DNA of 64,000 bases from Ancylostoma caninum. Taxonomy: Eukaryota; Nematoda; Chromadorea; Rhabditida; Ancylostomatidae. Within the stretch, counting starts at the first letter, position 1. Each line of letters starts with the position of its first letter. A program made the translations under genes and the position numbers. The notes below the pieces were generated by a model. It had not been told where the DNA came from. It worked only from the letters and a program-made list of their open reading frames with translations, and ran no database searches. Shown in pieces: positions 1-10,494 of this stretch. The stretch lies in contig JBAJFG010000157.1 in assembly GCA_037903475.1 (NCBI GenBank), positions 124,001 through 188,000 of the forward strand, in the 5' to 3' direction.

Positions 1-175
1 GAATAGATCGAATATTCCACTTTTAGCAATGTGTGAATGAATGAATTATTCGAATATCAAACATTTCGGACTACCCGAGTGAATGAATAGTTCGAACTGT
101 GGAGTATTTCTGGAAGCCGAATGAATGAATATATTCGACTCGAATATTCGGTCCCAAACCTGCATTTTTAAAAGT
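1..175. repeat. Degenerate GAATGAAT/TTCGAA short-repeat array
   Basis: The words GAATGAATGA, ATTCGAAT and TTCGAA recur every 20-40 bp. The same vocabulary reappears at 2925-3140, on the other side of element A, so the two patches may be halves of one satellite-like patch split by later insertions, or independent copies. No coding potential is seen. Confidence 0.6.
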
Positions 176-289
176 TGTTATTTGTCGTTCACACCCCATC
201 GACATTAGAATTAGCAACTACTACAATATCTTCATGTACATTCATGCTTACCCATACATAAAGTTTTTGAAAGATGTAATCTATTAAAC
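176..289. other. Unassigned spacer
   Basis: Short AT-rich spacer between the short-repeat array and the start of element A. Nothing recognisable is seen. Confidence 0.5.
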
Positions 290-721
290 AAAGCGCCGTA
301 AGGGAGCTAGAGCAGCTAGAGATACGCGGCGGCACTCATAGACACCGCAATCTTGAGGCGCAGACTGTGGGGCGAAATGGCCGATTTTTAGGGACTCAGA
401 CACATTCGTTTCGGGACTCGTAATTACGTCACTGCTGACTCTCCCGCATGCACGAGGTCGTGATTTCATCACCTTTGCTGGCGGTATCGCAGCATAGGGG
501 TGAGGGAATGTTTGCAAGCCTTCAGGCTGCACAATGTACGCAGCAGAAAACCACCCTTCCACTGTTGCGAGCTGAATTCTCGCCTATTGCCACATCCCCT
601 GCTGAATTTTCGCAGCGATTCCTTAGTCACGGCATCCGTTCGTTTCGAGAAAGCATCTGCACTAACACAGAGTAAAAGCTTCAATATATCAAGGCATGAC
701 ATTGTGTAACCAGTCAACAAT

Positions 722-2110
722 ATACGGATACAGGTCCACCGATGGCGAAAGGGCCCGCCGTGGCCCATTGCTGTGGGAGACGCCAAGATACGGGTCCACC
801 GATGGAGAAAGGACCCGGCGTGACCCAGTGGTGGAGGGGGACGCCAAGATACGGGTCCAACGATGGAGAAAGGACCCGGCGTGACCCAGTGGTGGAGGGG
901 GACGCCAAGATACGGGTCCACCGATCGAGAAAGGGCCCGCCGTGGCCCAGTGGTGTGGGGGACGTCAGATTACGGGTCCGTCGACAGAGAACGGGTCCGC
1001 TGCAGCCAAGAACGGGTCCGCCGTAGCCAAGTGGTGTGATGAACGCTAGGATACGGGTCCACCGATGGAGAAAGGACCCAGCGTGGCCCAGTGGTGTAGG
1101 GGAACGTCAGGATACGGGTCCACCGATGGAGAAAGGGCCCGCCGTGGCTCAGTGGTGTGGGGGACGCGAGGATACGGGTCCACGAGGAAGGATCCGCCGT
1201 TGCTCAATAGTGTGGAAAACACCAGGATACGGCTCCGCAGATGGAGAAAGGGTCCGCCATGGCCCTACAATGATAAAATCGCGAGAATGCTGGTTCACCG
1301 ATGGAGGAAGGATCCGTCGTAGCTCAATGGTATGGAGAATGTCAGGATACGGGTTCACGGTCCGACAATGTTGAGAATGCCGGAATGCGAGCACGCCCCT
1401 GGAGAACGGATCCGGTTGCCCTAACTGTGAGGAGGGCGCCAGAATGCGGGCGCTCAGATGGAGGAAGGGCCCGCCGTGACCCAGTGGTGTGGATGACACC
1501 AGGATACGTGTCCGCCAATATAGGATTGGTCCGCTGTGACTCAGTAAAGTGGAGAATACCAGGGTACGGTTCAGCCGATGGTGAACGGGTTCATTGTGGT
1601 CTAACAGTGAAGATGACGCCAGAATACGTGTCCACCAGTGGCGAACGCAGAAAGTGGGCGGGAGGGGGGGGGGCGTGGGAAGAAAAGTGGGGTCTCCGCC
1701 GTTTTGGGGACCCAGACGGAAAATAAAATTAATAATAATATTAATTATAATAATAAACAATAAATAAAAAATATATTAAAAATAATAATAAAAATAAACA
1801 ATTAAAAATAAACTAACACAAGATTTTTATTTGTATTGTAAAGTAATTTCGAAAATTTGGCGACCCATTCTCGGGGGGGGGCGCGCCCCCCCCCCCGCCC
1901 CCCCCTGCGTCCGCCACTGGTGTCCACCGATGGAAAGAAAGCCCACTGCGGCCCAGAAGTGTGGAAAACACTCGGATACGATTTCGCTTTGGTCCAATAG
2001 TGTGGAGAACGGCAAGATACAGTTCCTCCGATGGAGAACGCTTCTGCGTTCGCCCGGTAGTGAAGAATACGCACGAATTCGCCATACGATGGAGAACGGA
2101 CTTCTCATAC
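722..2110. repeat. ~60-bp minisatellite inside element A
   Basis: The core words GATACGGGTCCACCGATGG, GAAAGGACCCG and CCAGTGGTGTGG recur about every 60 bp. Copies are nearly identical at 780-960 and diverge to the right. An unrelated hAT-like MITE (1636-1919) interrupts the array. The unit contains few stop codons, so spuriously long reading frames occur on both strands. Related arrays are at 20270-21600, 27630-28470 and 59690-60330. Confidence 0.85.
1636..1919. mobile_element. hAT-like MITE with 8-bp target-site duplication
   Basis: The ends are CAGTGGCGAACGCAG and its near-complement CTGCGTCCGCCACTG. Both flanks carry the exact 8-bp direct repeat GTGTCCAC (1628-1635 and 1920-1927), as expected for hAT transposition. 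The 284-bp body is GC-rich at both ends and AT-rich in the middle, with no transposase ORF. The target lies within the minisatellite unit (GGGTCCACCGATGG). Relatives are at 54853-55132 (full length), 28920-29072 (3' half) and 2515-2671 (diverged, inverted). Confidence 0.88.
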
Positions 2111-2275
2111 TCATACTCAACTCATAAGAAGGACCTCATGTTTGGGCCCATTTCAAGATTGGTTCCACTTCTTTATCAATTTTCTAGAGATTTGGCAAGT
2201 GCGAAGCTTTTGCACATGTCCCAAGTGGCTGCCCCACCCCACTTTCTAGCGTCCCGAAGGGGCGCTAGTTAAGTC

Positions 2276-2924
2276 AACATATGATAAGGATGTAAGTAAG
2301 GAAAAAGAGAAGACAAGTTCACTAAGTTTTTTTAAACGTAACTTACGATGTATAGATTATGGGGAAGTAAATGTTGCCCTTTCCTTTACCAGCAGCCGAA
2401 TCAGAGAGGGAGGAGTGGTCCCCGCTCCGAGAATGTTTTGCCGAACTTCTCAGAAATATCTATGAAATGGTCGAAAATTTAGCATAAGTTTATCTTTAGT
2501 TGTCTCTTTTTGAATATTTTTGAGTTTTTTCTACTTGTTTAATATTAATATTTTGTATTAAAGTCAGCATTCTTATTATTTTTATTTTTCCATCCGATTC
2601 CCCAAAGTGGCGCCGATTCCAGTTTTTTCCACGTTCCCCACCTTTACTGGTCATTTCTGCTCTGCCACTTACCCCTCTAGCAATGCTCTTTCCGACAACA
2701 ATCCTTAAATGCTGCCACAATCAGCCTCTATAACTTGCACCTGTAAAGGTCAGCCATAACACATTATGACAGGCGATCTGTTAGGAAGGGATGGGTTTCC
2801 AACGACTCTTCGGGGCACGACACGTAATTCTTTGCGCACGCGACACGCTACTCACCCTCGATGTCATTACAGTTCCCAGTTCAAGTAAAACAATGGTTTG
2901 AATCCGCCAGTTTCAAAAGATCTA
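2276..2924. other. Non-genic stretch with an old MITE relic
   Basis: No gene is seen. About 2515-2671 is a diverged, inverted relative of the CAGTGGCG MITE: the AT-rich core, a CCCCAAA block and a terminal TGCCACTT align in order with the reverse complement of 1636-1919. The rest is anonymous. Confidence 0.5.
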
Positions 2925-3140
2925 GACGAATTGCTCGAATACCCGTCTTTTTTAGTCGAATAAACGAATTGTTCGAATAACCGATGATTTAAAAAACCCG
3001 AATGAATGAATTGTTCGAATGACCCATATTTCTAAATTGTTGAATGAACGAATTGTTCGAATTTCTACTCTTTTTAGAAAACCGAAGGAATAAATTATTC
3101 GAATGTTCGAACACTTCTTCGGATATATTCGATTCGGTCA
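2925..3140. repeat. Degenerate GAATGAAT/TTCGAA short-repeat array (second patch)
   Basis: Recurring GAATTGTTCGAA and GAATGAATGAATT words spaced 30-50 bp apart, matching the vocabulary of 1-175. Any open frame here is short and of repetitive origin. Confidence 0.6.
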
Positions 3141-3453
3141 CAGGTATAATTGTTAGCACCGTTAGGAAAAGCTGGTTGATTATGGCTATTGATATTCCTG
3201 TAGAACTTCATGTAAGCTTTCCACGATTCTAGTAAGTCATCTTCACAAGACTATCAAAAATGAATTTGTTGTAAGCCGCCCTCTTTAAATAATGGAAATT
3301 ATGAGCGAAACTATGAGAGTTTGATTCTAATATTGCTGTGCGAATACACACAAATTATGCACATTTCCACTCTTATCACGAGTGCTATGACGAGATTCCC
3401 TTCCTGTTGTTGTAACGATTTTGTTGCGAAATTCAGGCCATTTTTTGTGAATT
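3141..3453. other. Unassigned spacer
   Basis: AT-rich sequence up to the TTAA target of the piggyBac-like MITE. No gene or repeat is recognised. Confidence 0.5.
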
Positions 3454-4100
3454 TTAACCCATTGACGACCGCGCGCATTTTCGCGTGTCTGGCGCGTGGG
3501 ACCAACGCCCACTTCAGGAGCGCGGCGCCTGCATAGTTCCACGCTGTTATGGTAAGACAATTTAGACTAAAACACGAAGTTCTGTAAGAATAATCTGAAA
3601 TTTAGAACAGGAAGCTTACTAGTGTCATCGGACTAAAAAACCTGAGAATCTAAACAATTACCACTTTATTTGACGGCAAAACAAGTTTGTTAAAGGTATT
3701 TTGAGTGCTATGAAGAAGTTTTCCGAGAGTATGCACGTTTACTCCTCTAGTTTGAACAGTAGCGAAGTGCAAGATGCAGCGAATGCTTTTTTGTGTAGAA
3801 AATACGGCTCCTATACAGATTATTCTTAACCACTACACAAGAAATGTAATGCGATCCTCCTCGATTTTGAAATCCCATCCTTTCCATGGTATCTGGCACA
3901 GCAAAAAAAGATATTTTTCTTGAACCACAGCTATATGATCATTGTTTAGATGTGTTGTACTCATTTCATATGGAAATACTGCAAAATAGCCCGAAAGGTC
4001 AACAGTTGATAATAAGGGCGGCTCACCGGTGAGCCGCGCGGTCCCACGCGCTCGAAGAAGCGCGGCTCACCGGTGAGCCAAGCGGTCGTCAATGGGTTAA
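3454..4100. mobile_element. piggyBac-like MITE (TTAA target)
   Basis: The element opens with TTAACCCATTGACGACCG and closes with the exact complement CGGTCGTCAATGGGTTAA, giving TTAA at both edges and CCC..GGG termini typical of piggyBac-type elements. A subterminal palindrome (GGCTCACCGGTGAGCC) occurs twice near the right end. There is no transposase frame, so it is non-autonomous. A second, larger member with the same termini is at 25801-27202. Confidence 0.8.
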
Positions 4101-4172
4101 ATCGTAAAAAGTGCAAAAAATGGCCGTAAATCGTAATTCATAAATCGTAAACTGTAATTACGCACATCCCTG
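4101..4172. repeat. CGTAAATCGTAA-rich fragment
   Basis: Repeated TAAATCGTAA words end in TTACGCACATCCCTG. The same arrangement (ATTTACGA words ending in TTACGCACATCCCTGG) is at 18965-19073, so this is a piece of a dispersed element. Confidence 0.5.
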
Positions 4173-4192
4173 TTGTGAACACCTGTTTCTGA

Positions 4193-4470
4193 GAAGCGAC
4201 AAAGAAAAGAGGGTTCATCCCTTTGACATACATGTATACAATGCTCGGCAACATTGAAAAACCGACGGTGAGTAGTGGTGCTGCTCCGTCGCTCACTGTC
4301 GCTTTGCCATAACTTGATTCAAACCCGAACGTTTTCGATGATTTCACAGGACTAGATAGGAAATTTCAACATCCATCAAATTTTTTCCTCACTGTGCTAT
4401 TTCAAATGGACATAAGCTGCACAGCGCCCGAAAACTCTCATGCAGACCAGACTAGTCGTCGGCTTAAGCG
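4193..4470 (-). repeat. Dispersed repeat, left part, split by insertions
   Basis: This segment is the reverse complement of about 23205-23395. Shared words include GTCGCTTTGCCATAACTTGATTC, quoted here in parts as GTCGCTTTGCC and AACTTGATTC. The sequence continues beyond the BEL element at about 13280-13395, which matches 23090-23200 inverted. The intact copy therefore lies at about 23090-23395, and this copy was split by a small MITE and then the BEL element. Confidence 0.7.
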
Positions 4471-4477
4471 ACTCCGA

Positions 4478-4587
4478 CGCATCGGAGTCCGGTCCGGTTG
4501 GATAACAAAAGGCCGTATTATTGATTTTCTTTATCAGAAGGTCAATACCTTCCATTCGTTATCCAGCCGGATCGGACTGCGATGAAT
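4478..4587. mobile_element. Small foldback MITE
   Basis: Arms of about 30 bp are inverted: CGCATCGGAGTCCGGTCC (4478 on) pairs with GGATCGGACTGCGATG (ending about 4585), and each arm reaches GGTTGGATAAC / GTTATCCAGCC inward. It lies between the left part of a dispersed repeat and the BEL insertion, so it landed before the BEL element did. Confidence 0.6.
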
Positions 4588-4598
4588 TATAAATGTAG

Positions 4599-4802
4599 TA
4601 TCGCGGAAGCGCGATTTAGGATGTTGATTAATCAAAATTGACCTACGCCAAGACAGGCGATGCGAGCAAAAAAAACGTGCGATCTTCCAGGGTGGGCGCT
4701 GGGATGTGCGAACTTTGGTCGGACTCTGATCCAGATCCGGCCACCACCGTGATATCTGGAACCGTGGCAGCAAGCAAGAAGAGGACCACCGAAACTCTTT
4801 CA
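4599..4802 (+). repeat. BEL 5' LTR, internally deleted
   Basis: Matches the 3' LTR (12936-13274) at its start (TATCGCGGAAGCGCG) and its end (AAACTCTTTCA). About 140 bp are missing after CCACCACCGTGA, replaced by a ~9-bp filler. The lost segment is the part of the 3' LTR that carries the TATA box and AATAAA signal, so this LTR is unlikely to drive transcription. Confidence 0.9.
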
Positions 4803-4821
4803 TGGTGCATCGGCTTCGACC
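4803..4821 (+). promoter_or_regulatory. Primer-binding site, tRNA-Gly
   Basis: It abuts the LTR. TGGTGCATCGG is complementary to the CCA tail, discriminator and acceptor strand of an invertebrate glycine tRNA (…CCGATGCA-CCA). The next bases fit the T-arm less well. Confidence 0.75.
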
Positions 4822-4844
4822 AATAAAGGACTCGAGCGTCTGCT

Positions 4845-4856
4845 AGAGGTAAGAAG
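4845..4856 (+). promoter_or_regulatory. Candidate splice donor in BEL leader
   Basis: AGAG|GTAAGAAG fits the donor consensus, with the intron starting at 4849, 89 nt before the gag ATG. Paired with the acceptor at 11727 it would give a spliced subgenomic RNA for the 3' ORF. This is inference from sequence only. Confidence 0.4.
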
Positions 4857-4937
4857 CCATTGAAATCTTGAAAAAAATTGTTTTACTGGGAGTGCGCCTA
4901 GCTATTAGGTAACTTGCTCTAGCACCCTCTTGCGAGC

Positions 4938-5890
4938 ATGAGCGGCAGTGCGAGCTTACGCGCAAAGGAAGGCCTGCTCACTAGGTATGTGAACGCCCTG
5001 AACGGCATGATTGCGACAAGTAGCAACCTACTTACGTGCGAGCCTACAGTGCGAGCGCTAGTAGAGGCCCTAGCAGCCCTGAAAGCAAGCAACTCCGCCG
5101 TGGTAGAAGCGCTGTCGCAGCTCACAGACGCCGTAGATAGGCTCCAAGATCCCTTGTCCGAGGACCAGGAAGTTAAAATCCAGGAATACATTGAGAGCGC
5201 ACAAAACTCAATAGTACAATCTCATGCGCTTATTGTTAACATCGAGGCGAAGAGAGCCGGCCTAAATGAACCTGAGACTAGCAGTGCGCACTTGCAAGGA
5301 TCGGTTCATCAGGCGAGAGTTGAATTACCTGCGATCCCGATTCCCAAATTTGCTGGAAAACTAGGGGAGTTTGATAACTTCTGGGCGCTGTTTGAGGCAA
5401 ACGTGGACTCTCAAAACCTAACAAACCTACAAAAGTTCAATTACCTCATAAATGCGCTAAGAGGAGAGGCCCGCGAAGCTATCAAGCGATACGCAATAAC
5501 GGAAGAAAACTACCCACTTGCACTGTGCCTTCTCAGATCGAAATATGGAGATCGATCGAGGCTCGTGCGCCACCTACAGTCCCGCCTGGAAACAGCCAGC
5601 GCAAAGGGCAATGCAATCAGGGATCAACGGCAACTTCTGGAGTACCTGGTGTCCCTGACATCCCAGTTATGACAAAATGGGGTAATGTTGCGAGGATCCT
5701 ACATAACCCAAAAGGTACTCGCGGAATTCCGAATAGAACTCCAGCGCAAGATGCTCAAACAAATGAGCACAAGAAACAATTCCGAGGAGGAATGGGATGT
5801 CCAGGAGTTGCTTGCAGAACTGGATAAGTCCACAGCGACAGAAGAGCGAGTAGCAGAAATGCTCCGCGACACCGAGCCTTATGCACTGCG
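4938..5890 (+). pseudogene. BEL gag (matrix/capsid region), broken
   Basis: Structural gag protein of the BEL element, expected to form the cytoplasmic particle. The ATG at 4938 follows the leader. The N-terminal ~110 residues are Ala/Ser-rich and helical. Around residues 130-150 comes the segment ELPAIPIPKFAGKLGEFDNF, followed by FWALFEANVD and a region ending RSKYGDRSRLVRHL. This order (PKFxG..DWxxFWxxF) is the conserved capsid-like DUF1759 region of BEL/Pao and other invertebrate gags. An in-frame TGA at 5670-5672 interrupts it, homologous sequence continues in the same frame to about 5885, and then a +1 shift is needed to enter the zinc-knuckle frame. An intact gag-pol would read straight through, so this copy is dead. 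Confidence 0.85.
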
Positions 5891-7065
5891 ATAAAGCACA
5901 AGATAAAGCTCAAAGAGTGGAGAGACGATTCGACCGTCCGCAAAATCGCAATGCACCAGCAGCGCACAGAAAATGTCTCTACTGCGAGGGAGACGACCAC
6001 AATTCCCTGCGATGTTCAAAGGTCAGAGTGATGAAGGACCGCATCGAGTTTCTGAAGGGGAATAAATTGTGCATGAAATGTGGAAAGCAGGACCACTTCG
6101 CTCAGGACTGCGTCAGTAAAGGCTGCGCTAGGTGCGACAGGAAGAAGCATCACTTCTCAATCTGTCCCAAGCTACTGGAAGTGGTATCAGACCACCAAAA
6201 AGAAAGCACACATCAACCCCAACCTGCGAAAGGCAAAGAGGGAAACAGGACAAAGTTCCGGAAAGGGACGAACGTTCAGTGTGTAGAGAGTATTCCGAGC
6301 TCACACAGTAATGAGCCGGAAGCAGTATTCAGCACAGCAACTGAATATGCTACAGAGGGACTTTCATCTGGGAAAGCTGATGTATTTCTGCTCACAGGCA
6401 AAGCGCGTATCAAGCATGCGAAGACGGGAAAACTCCAAGAAGTCCAAGTTCTCCTTGACACAGGAGCAGACAAATCGTTCATAGAGAGCGGACTAGCGGA
6501 GGAACTAGAACTTCCAATACTGCGCACCGTAGATCTAGCGATGTACACCTTCGGAGCTAAGGAGCCCAAAGTAAGTAATTGCGACATCACTAGCGCAAAA
6601 ATCTGAGACGACCACCAAGAACCCATCGACGTGACCCTCTGCAAGACTGATACCATCTCAGGAAAAGGAAAACAAGTGGTTTTCAGTAAAGACGACGTCG
6701 ACTACCTGGAAAAATGTCAGATAGACGTCCATAACTTACAGGGGTCGACAGTTCGTCCCAAAATACTGTTAGGGTGCGACGAAATGTGGGACTTGATAAA
6801 GTTCCCATGCGAGCAGCATATTCTACCGTCAGGATTGCGCATCATACCATCACGACTGGGTTATCTTCTCACCGAAAAAAACGTCCTGAACGACGAAAAA
6901 CCCACTAACACAACATGCAAGCTTATAGAAAGTGAATGCGAGCTTTCTATCAAGCCTCGAGAGGAGATCGAAAAGTGGGACCAGTCCTGGAATAATGACC
7001 TCACTGGAATCGAAGAATTCACAGGACCCATGGAAACCGAGCGCGCGATAGTGCAAAAAGAGTGC
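5881..7065 (+). pseudogene. BEL nucleocapsid and aspartic protease, broken
   Basis: Zinc-knuckle RNA-binding region followed by the retropepsin that would cut the polyprotein. Three CX2CX4HX4C knuckles follow one another: CLYCEGDDHNSLRC, CMKCGKQDHFAQDC and CARCDRKKHHFSIC. The protease follows at VLLDTGADKSFI, with the catalytic D-T-G intact (about 6455-6490), and belongs to the family called peptidase A17/DUF1758 in BEL elements. A TGA at 6604-6606 interrupts the frame just after the protease core. The same frame resumes and carries the protease-RT linker to about 7065, where a frameshift moves into the RT frame. It is continuous with gag upstream and RT downstream, as expected for a single gag-pol. 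Confidence 0.87.
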
Positions 7066-8065
7066 ACGAATTCTTCAATGACACCATCGAAAAGCGTGAG
7101 GATGGATACTACATGCGACTGCCGTTTAAAGACAACCGCGACTCACTGCCAAACAACTACAAATTGGCCCATCGACGACTAGTAAGCGTACTGCAAAAAC
7201 TGGGCGAGAAGCCTGGCCTCCTCCAGCAGTACGACGACGTATTCAAGGACCAACTTCAGAAAGGCATAATCGAAGAAGCCATCAATAGGGAGCACAGTAA
7301 CGCACGCGTTGTGCACTACCTCCCCCATCAAGCGGTAATAACCCCTCAAAAGGAAACAACAAAGCTGCGCATAGTATTTGATGCATCTTCGCATTACAAG
7401 GGTTGTCCTTCACTGAATGAGGTCTTATATCAAGGACCCACCTTACTACCAGAACTATATGGGATGCTTCTGCGCTTCAGAGTGAAACCATTCGTTGCTA
7501 CCTCGGATGTCGAAAAGGCCTTCTTGCAAATTCGACTACAAGAAGCTGACCGAGATGCGACAAGGTTCTTATGGGTGCGAGACATGACCTTACCGCCGGA
7601 GGACGACAACTTATACATTTGCGATTTACAAGAGTCCCGTTTGGATTAAATGTCTCTCCCTTTCTTCTAGGAGGCACAATAAGATTCCATCTGCAAACCG
7701 CAGTAGCCAACAAGAATCTCGCACGAGAGATTCAGGGAAATCTGTATGTAGACAACTTAATCTTGGGCGGCGATACTCCCCAAGAGATAAGTCGTAAGTC
7801 TGCAGCAGCTCACAGCGTCTTCTGCGAAATGGAAATGAACTTGCACGAATTCTTATCAAATACAAGCGAAGTGGAACGCGTCCTTCCAGCCGACAAATGT
7901 GCGAAAACCAAAAGTCAAAAGGTTTCAGGGATCCTGTGACATTCTGAAGAGGATTCTCTGCACATCCGTTGCAAATTCCCGCAAGCGAAAGCAGTCACAA
8001 AGCGCAGCGTAACTCAGCAGATAGCGTCCATTTACGACCCACTTGGGTGGTTAGTTCCACTCATG
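7062..8065 (+). pseudogene. BEL reverse transcriptase, broken
   Basis: RNA-directed DNA polymerase of the element. Landmarks in order are YYMRLPFKDN near the start, KLRIVFDASSHYKG (palm motif with first catalytic Asp), SLNEVLYQGPTLLPEL, VATSDVEKAFLQIRL, FLWVRD, FTRVPFGLNVSPF and NLYVDNLILGG. The last contains YVDN, the BEL/Pao form of the YxDD active site. One frameshift occurs near 7625, between the VRD and FTRVPFG blocks, so they are read in different frames. A TGA at 7937-7939 replaces the codon after SGIL. The C-terminal IYDPLGWLVP connects into RNase H. All catalytic residues are visible, but no single frame encodes the enzyme. Confidence 0.9.
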
Positions 8066-9403
8066 ATTCTGCCGAAACAGTTTCAGCAAAATTTGTGGAG
8101 ACACGACTACTCCTGGGATCAAACCCTATCGCAACCGCTCCAGCAACAGTGGGAGAAATTGCTGCAATCCGTAAATGGGTTTGAGAAAAAATTTCCACGC
8201 CACATCCCTACATCTGCGAGCAACCAATTAGTTCTGTTTGCGGATGCGAGCGAGATTGCGATGGCGACTTGTGCGCACGTGGTATCTCAGGATAGCTCGC
8301 ATCTTCTCATGGCAAAGTCAAAGCTGTCCCCAATCAGAATGAGAACTACTATACCCAAGCTCGAGATGAACGCGCTGACAATGTCTGCAAGATTAGCTTT
8401 GTCAGTTCTCAATGCGTTATCATCCGAAATACAAGCGATGAACAAGGTTGTGTTCCTATCTGACTCCCAGATCGTGTTGAGTTGGATAAGGAAAAACCCC
8501 AGTCAACATGACTGGGGGAGATTAGTCAACAACCGCATAAAGGAACTCCGCAGAATCACCTCGGAACTGACTTCCAGAGGGATGGAAGTTCTCTTTGGAT
8601 ATATCCCCAGCGACTCCAACCCTGCTGATGCAGGAACGCGAGGTTTATCCAAGGAACAAATAGTCAACCATCATTGGTGGACTGGACCTAGTATCCTGCG
8701 AGACTCGCCGCCAACATGGAATCAAACGCTCTTCTCCATTGAGAGTGCTGAACCAACAAGCGAGGTCATTGCGTTCAATGTCAGCGCCAGCGATTGTCCA
8801 AAATTCCCTTGGAATCGTTACAGTTCCCTCATAAAAGCTCAGCGAGTAATGGCCTGGTCATTGCGCTTCCTAAGCAAGCTGGTAGCCCGTTTACCCTCAG
8901 ACCACCAACAACGCATTTGCGACAAGATTCCAGCGCTGCGAAACGCACACAGTGAGGATGATTTGACTGGTAACGAACTAAGGATGTCAAAGGTCGTGCT
9001 CATCAAGCTACACCAGCAGAGCTTCACAGAAGACTACAGGAAGTCCATGGACAAGACTCTCAAACTCTTCGAAGACTCTGAAGGATTATGGAGAATCAGG
9101 GGTCGACTTGGACTAAGCACGTTAGAAGACTCCACGAAGTTCCCCATCCTCATCTCACCCAAGTCGGAAATAGCGGACCTTATATTGCGAGAAGCTCATG
9201 GCAAGTTCTTCCACAGCGGCGTCGCCCACACAATGGCAACAGTAAGATCCGAATACTGGATTCCGCGATTGCGACAGAAAGCGAGAAATTTAGTGCAAAA
9301 ATGCGTGCGCTGCAAGCGATTCAATGCTACACCATACTCGTACCCGCAATGCCAGACTTGCCTGCTCGAAGAGTCCAACAATGTAGACCATTCCAACATA
9401 TAG
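8063..9403 (+). pseudogene. BEL RNase H and integrase zinc-binding domain
   Basis: The longest open stretch of the element (446 codons). RNase H removes RNA from the hybrid during reverse transcription; LVLFADASEIAMATCAHV carries its first Asp, IPKLEMNAL the Glu, and VVFLSDSQIVLSWI the next Asp, matching the Pao-type RNase H pattern. PSDSNPADAGTRGLS follows, a hallmark of BEL/Pao pol. Near the end an HHCC integrase zinc-binding motif appears: REAHGKFFHSGVAHT (H and H) and CVRCKRF (C and C). A frameshift around 9340-9360 throws the end of this frame off, and the integrase core continues in another frame. The first ATG lies inside pol and is not a true start. Confidence 0.88.
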
Positions 9404-10494
9404 GACTGGACTTCTTCGACCTACCCAACGTTCGAGACGGGGATTCATCGTTAAAAGCGTACGGGTGCATCTTCACCTGCGCAGTAACCCGCTTGATCCA
9501 CTTAGAAGTCGTGACCAGCATGGGTACACCCGCATTTCTTAACGCACTGAGGCGATTTTCCTCGCGCAGAGGAATCCCAAGCTCGATAACATGCGACAAC
9601 GCGCCTACTTTCCTGCTGAGCGCCGAAATCCTGGCAGAAGCGATTGACAATGCGGAATCGCTTCCACTTATCGCGAACAACAGAATAGAGTGGAGACATA
9701 TAACAGCCTATGCGCCGTGGCAGGGGGGATTCTATGAGAGATTGATCAAGTCCATCAAACATTCTCTCAATAAAACCCTCGGGAAAATCCACCTAGACCT
9801 GGATAACCTCATTACGGTGGTCACAGAAATAGGAGCCAGCTTGAATACGCGACCACTGACATATCAGGAGGCTGAACTTGAGCATTTGGCGTCCCTCCGA
9901 CCGATTGACTTCATACAGAAGGAGATGGTGGTTACCTATCCTTTCGATGCAATCGGCACAGACGCAGAAGATCCAGATTATCAACCGGCAACAGTACAGG
10001 GTGCGGTACAAACACGAAAGCAAGTCGAAGAAGCTCTTCAATCATCGTATGCTGCAACCCAGAAGGTCTGGCAAACCTGGCATAGCGAATACCTTTCGAG
10101 TCTTAGAGAGCAACACCGGAAATGGCTCTCGGCAGCGCGCAGCAATCCTGCGAAACCACACGAAGGAGCTGTAGTGCTCCTGATGGACCCAATTTTACCT
10201 CGTAATGAGTGGTGATTAGCGCGCATAGCAGAGATCCAAGCAGGTACTGACGGAGTAATCCGCGAAGCAAAATTAAAAACTGCGACAGGAAGAATAATCC
10301 GCAGACCTATAAATCTGATCGTTCCTTTAGAACTTAAGTGCGACTGCGAAGAAACTCAACCTCGAAGTCTGCGACAGAACTTGCCCGCAGACGCATCAAG
10401 CATTACAGCAGCACAGGATAACCGGTGCGAGCGATACAACCTCCGCAAGCGACGGCAAGTAAGTTTTCAGAACAATTCTGAAGCTCACAATTAA
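9340..10494 (+). pseudogene. BEL integrase core and C-terminus, broken by TGA
   Basis: DDE integrase that would insert the cDNA. The catalytic triad is visible: D in HIGLDFFDLP, D in SITCDNAPTF, and E in GGFYERLIKSIK. NTRPLTY and the tail RPINLIVPLE (DUF5641-like C-terminal domain of BEL/Pao) follow. A TGA at 10213-10215 sits between EW and LARIAEIQAG; the frame then continues uninterrupted to a TAA at 10492-10494, so the mutation truncates the C-terminal domain. This is the last pol module, with non-coding spacer beyond it. Confidence 0.88.

Larger units (their letters stand above)
290..2275 (+). mobile_element. Element A: non-autonomous element with internal minisatellite
   Basis: The 5' part starts near the motif AAAGCGCCGTAAGGG, also found at the start of element D (about 59150). 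A region around 500-560 resembles parts of B (19860-19910). A minisatellite follows, then a tail ending in an imperfect palindrome (CTAGCG, 11 nt, CGCTAG) and T at about 2249-2272. The same tail ends elements B (22060-22083), C (28896-28919) and D (60732-60755). The left end resembles the inverted right end, which suggests terminal inverted repeats; alternatively the hairpin followed by CTAGT recalls a Helitron 3' end. No transposase is present, so the class is unresolved. Confidence 0.6.

Noticed and set aside
284..562. Minus-strand 92-codon frame at the start of element A
   Set aside because: It lies in the non-coding 5' part of a repeat shared with D, where the frame is not maintained.
1861..1911. 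GC palindrome-like G and C runs considered as G-quadruplex or regulatory site
   Set aside because: It is the GC-rich terminal part of the hAT-like MITE and recurs with the element.
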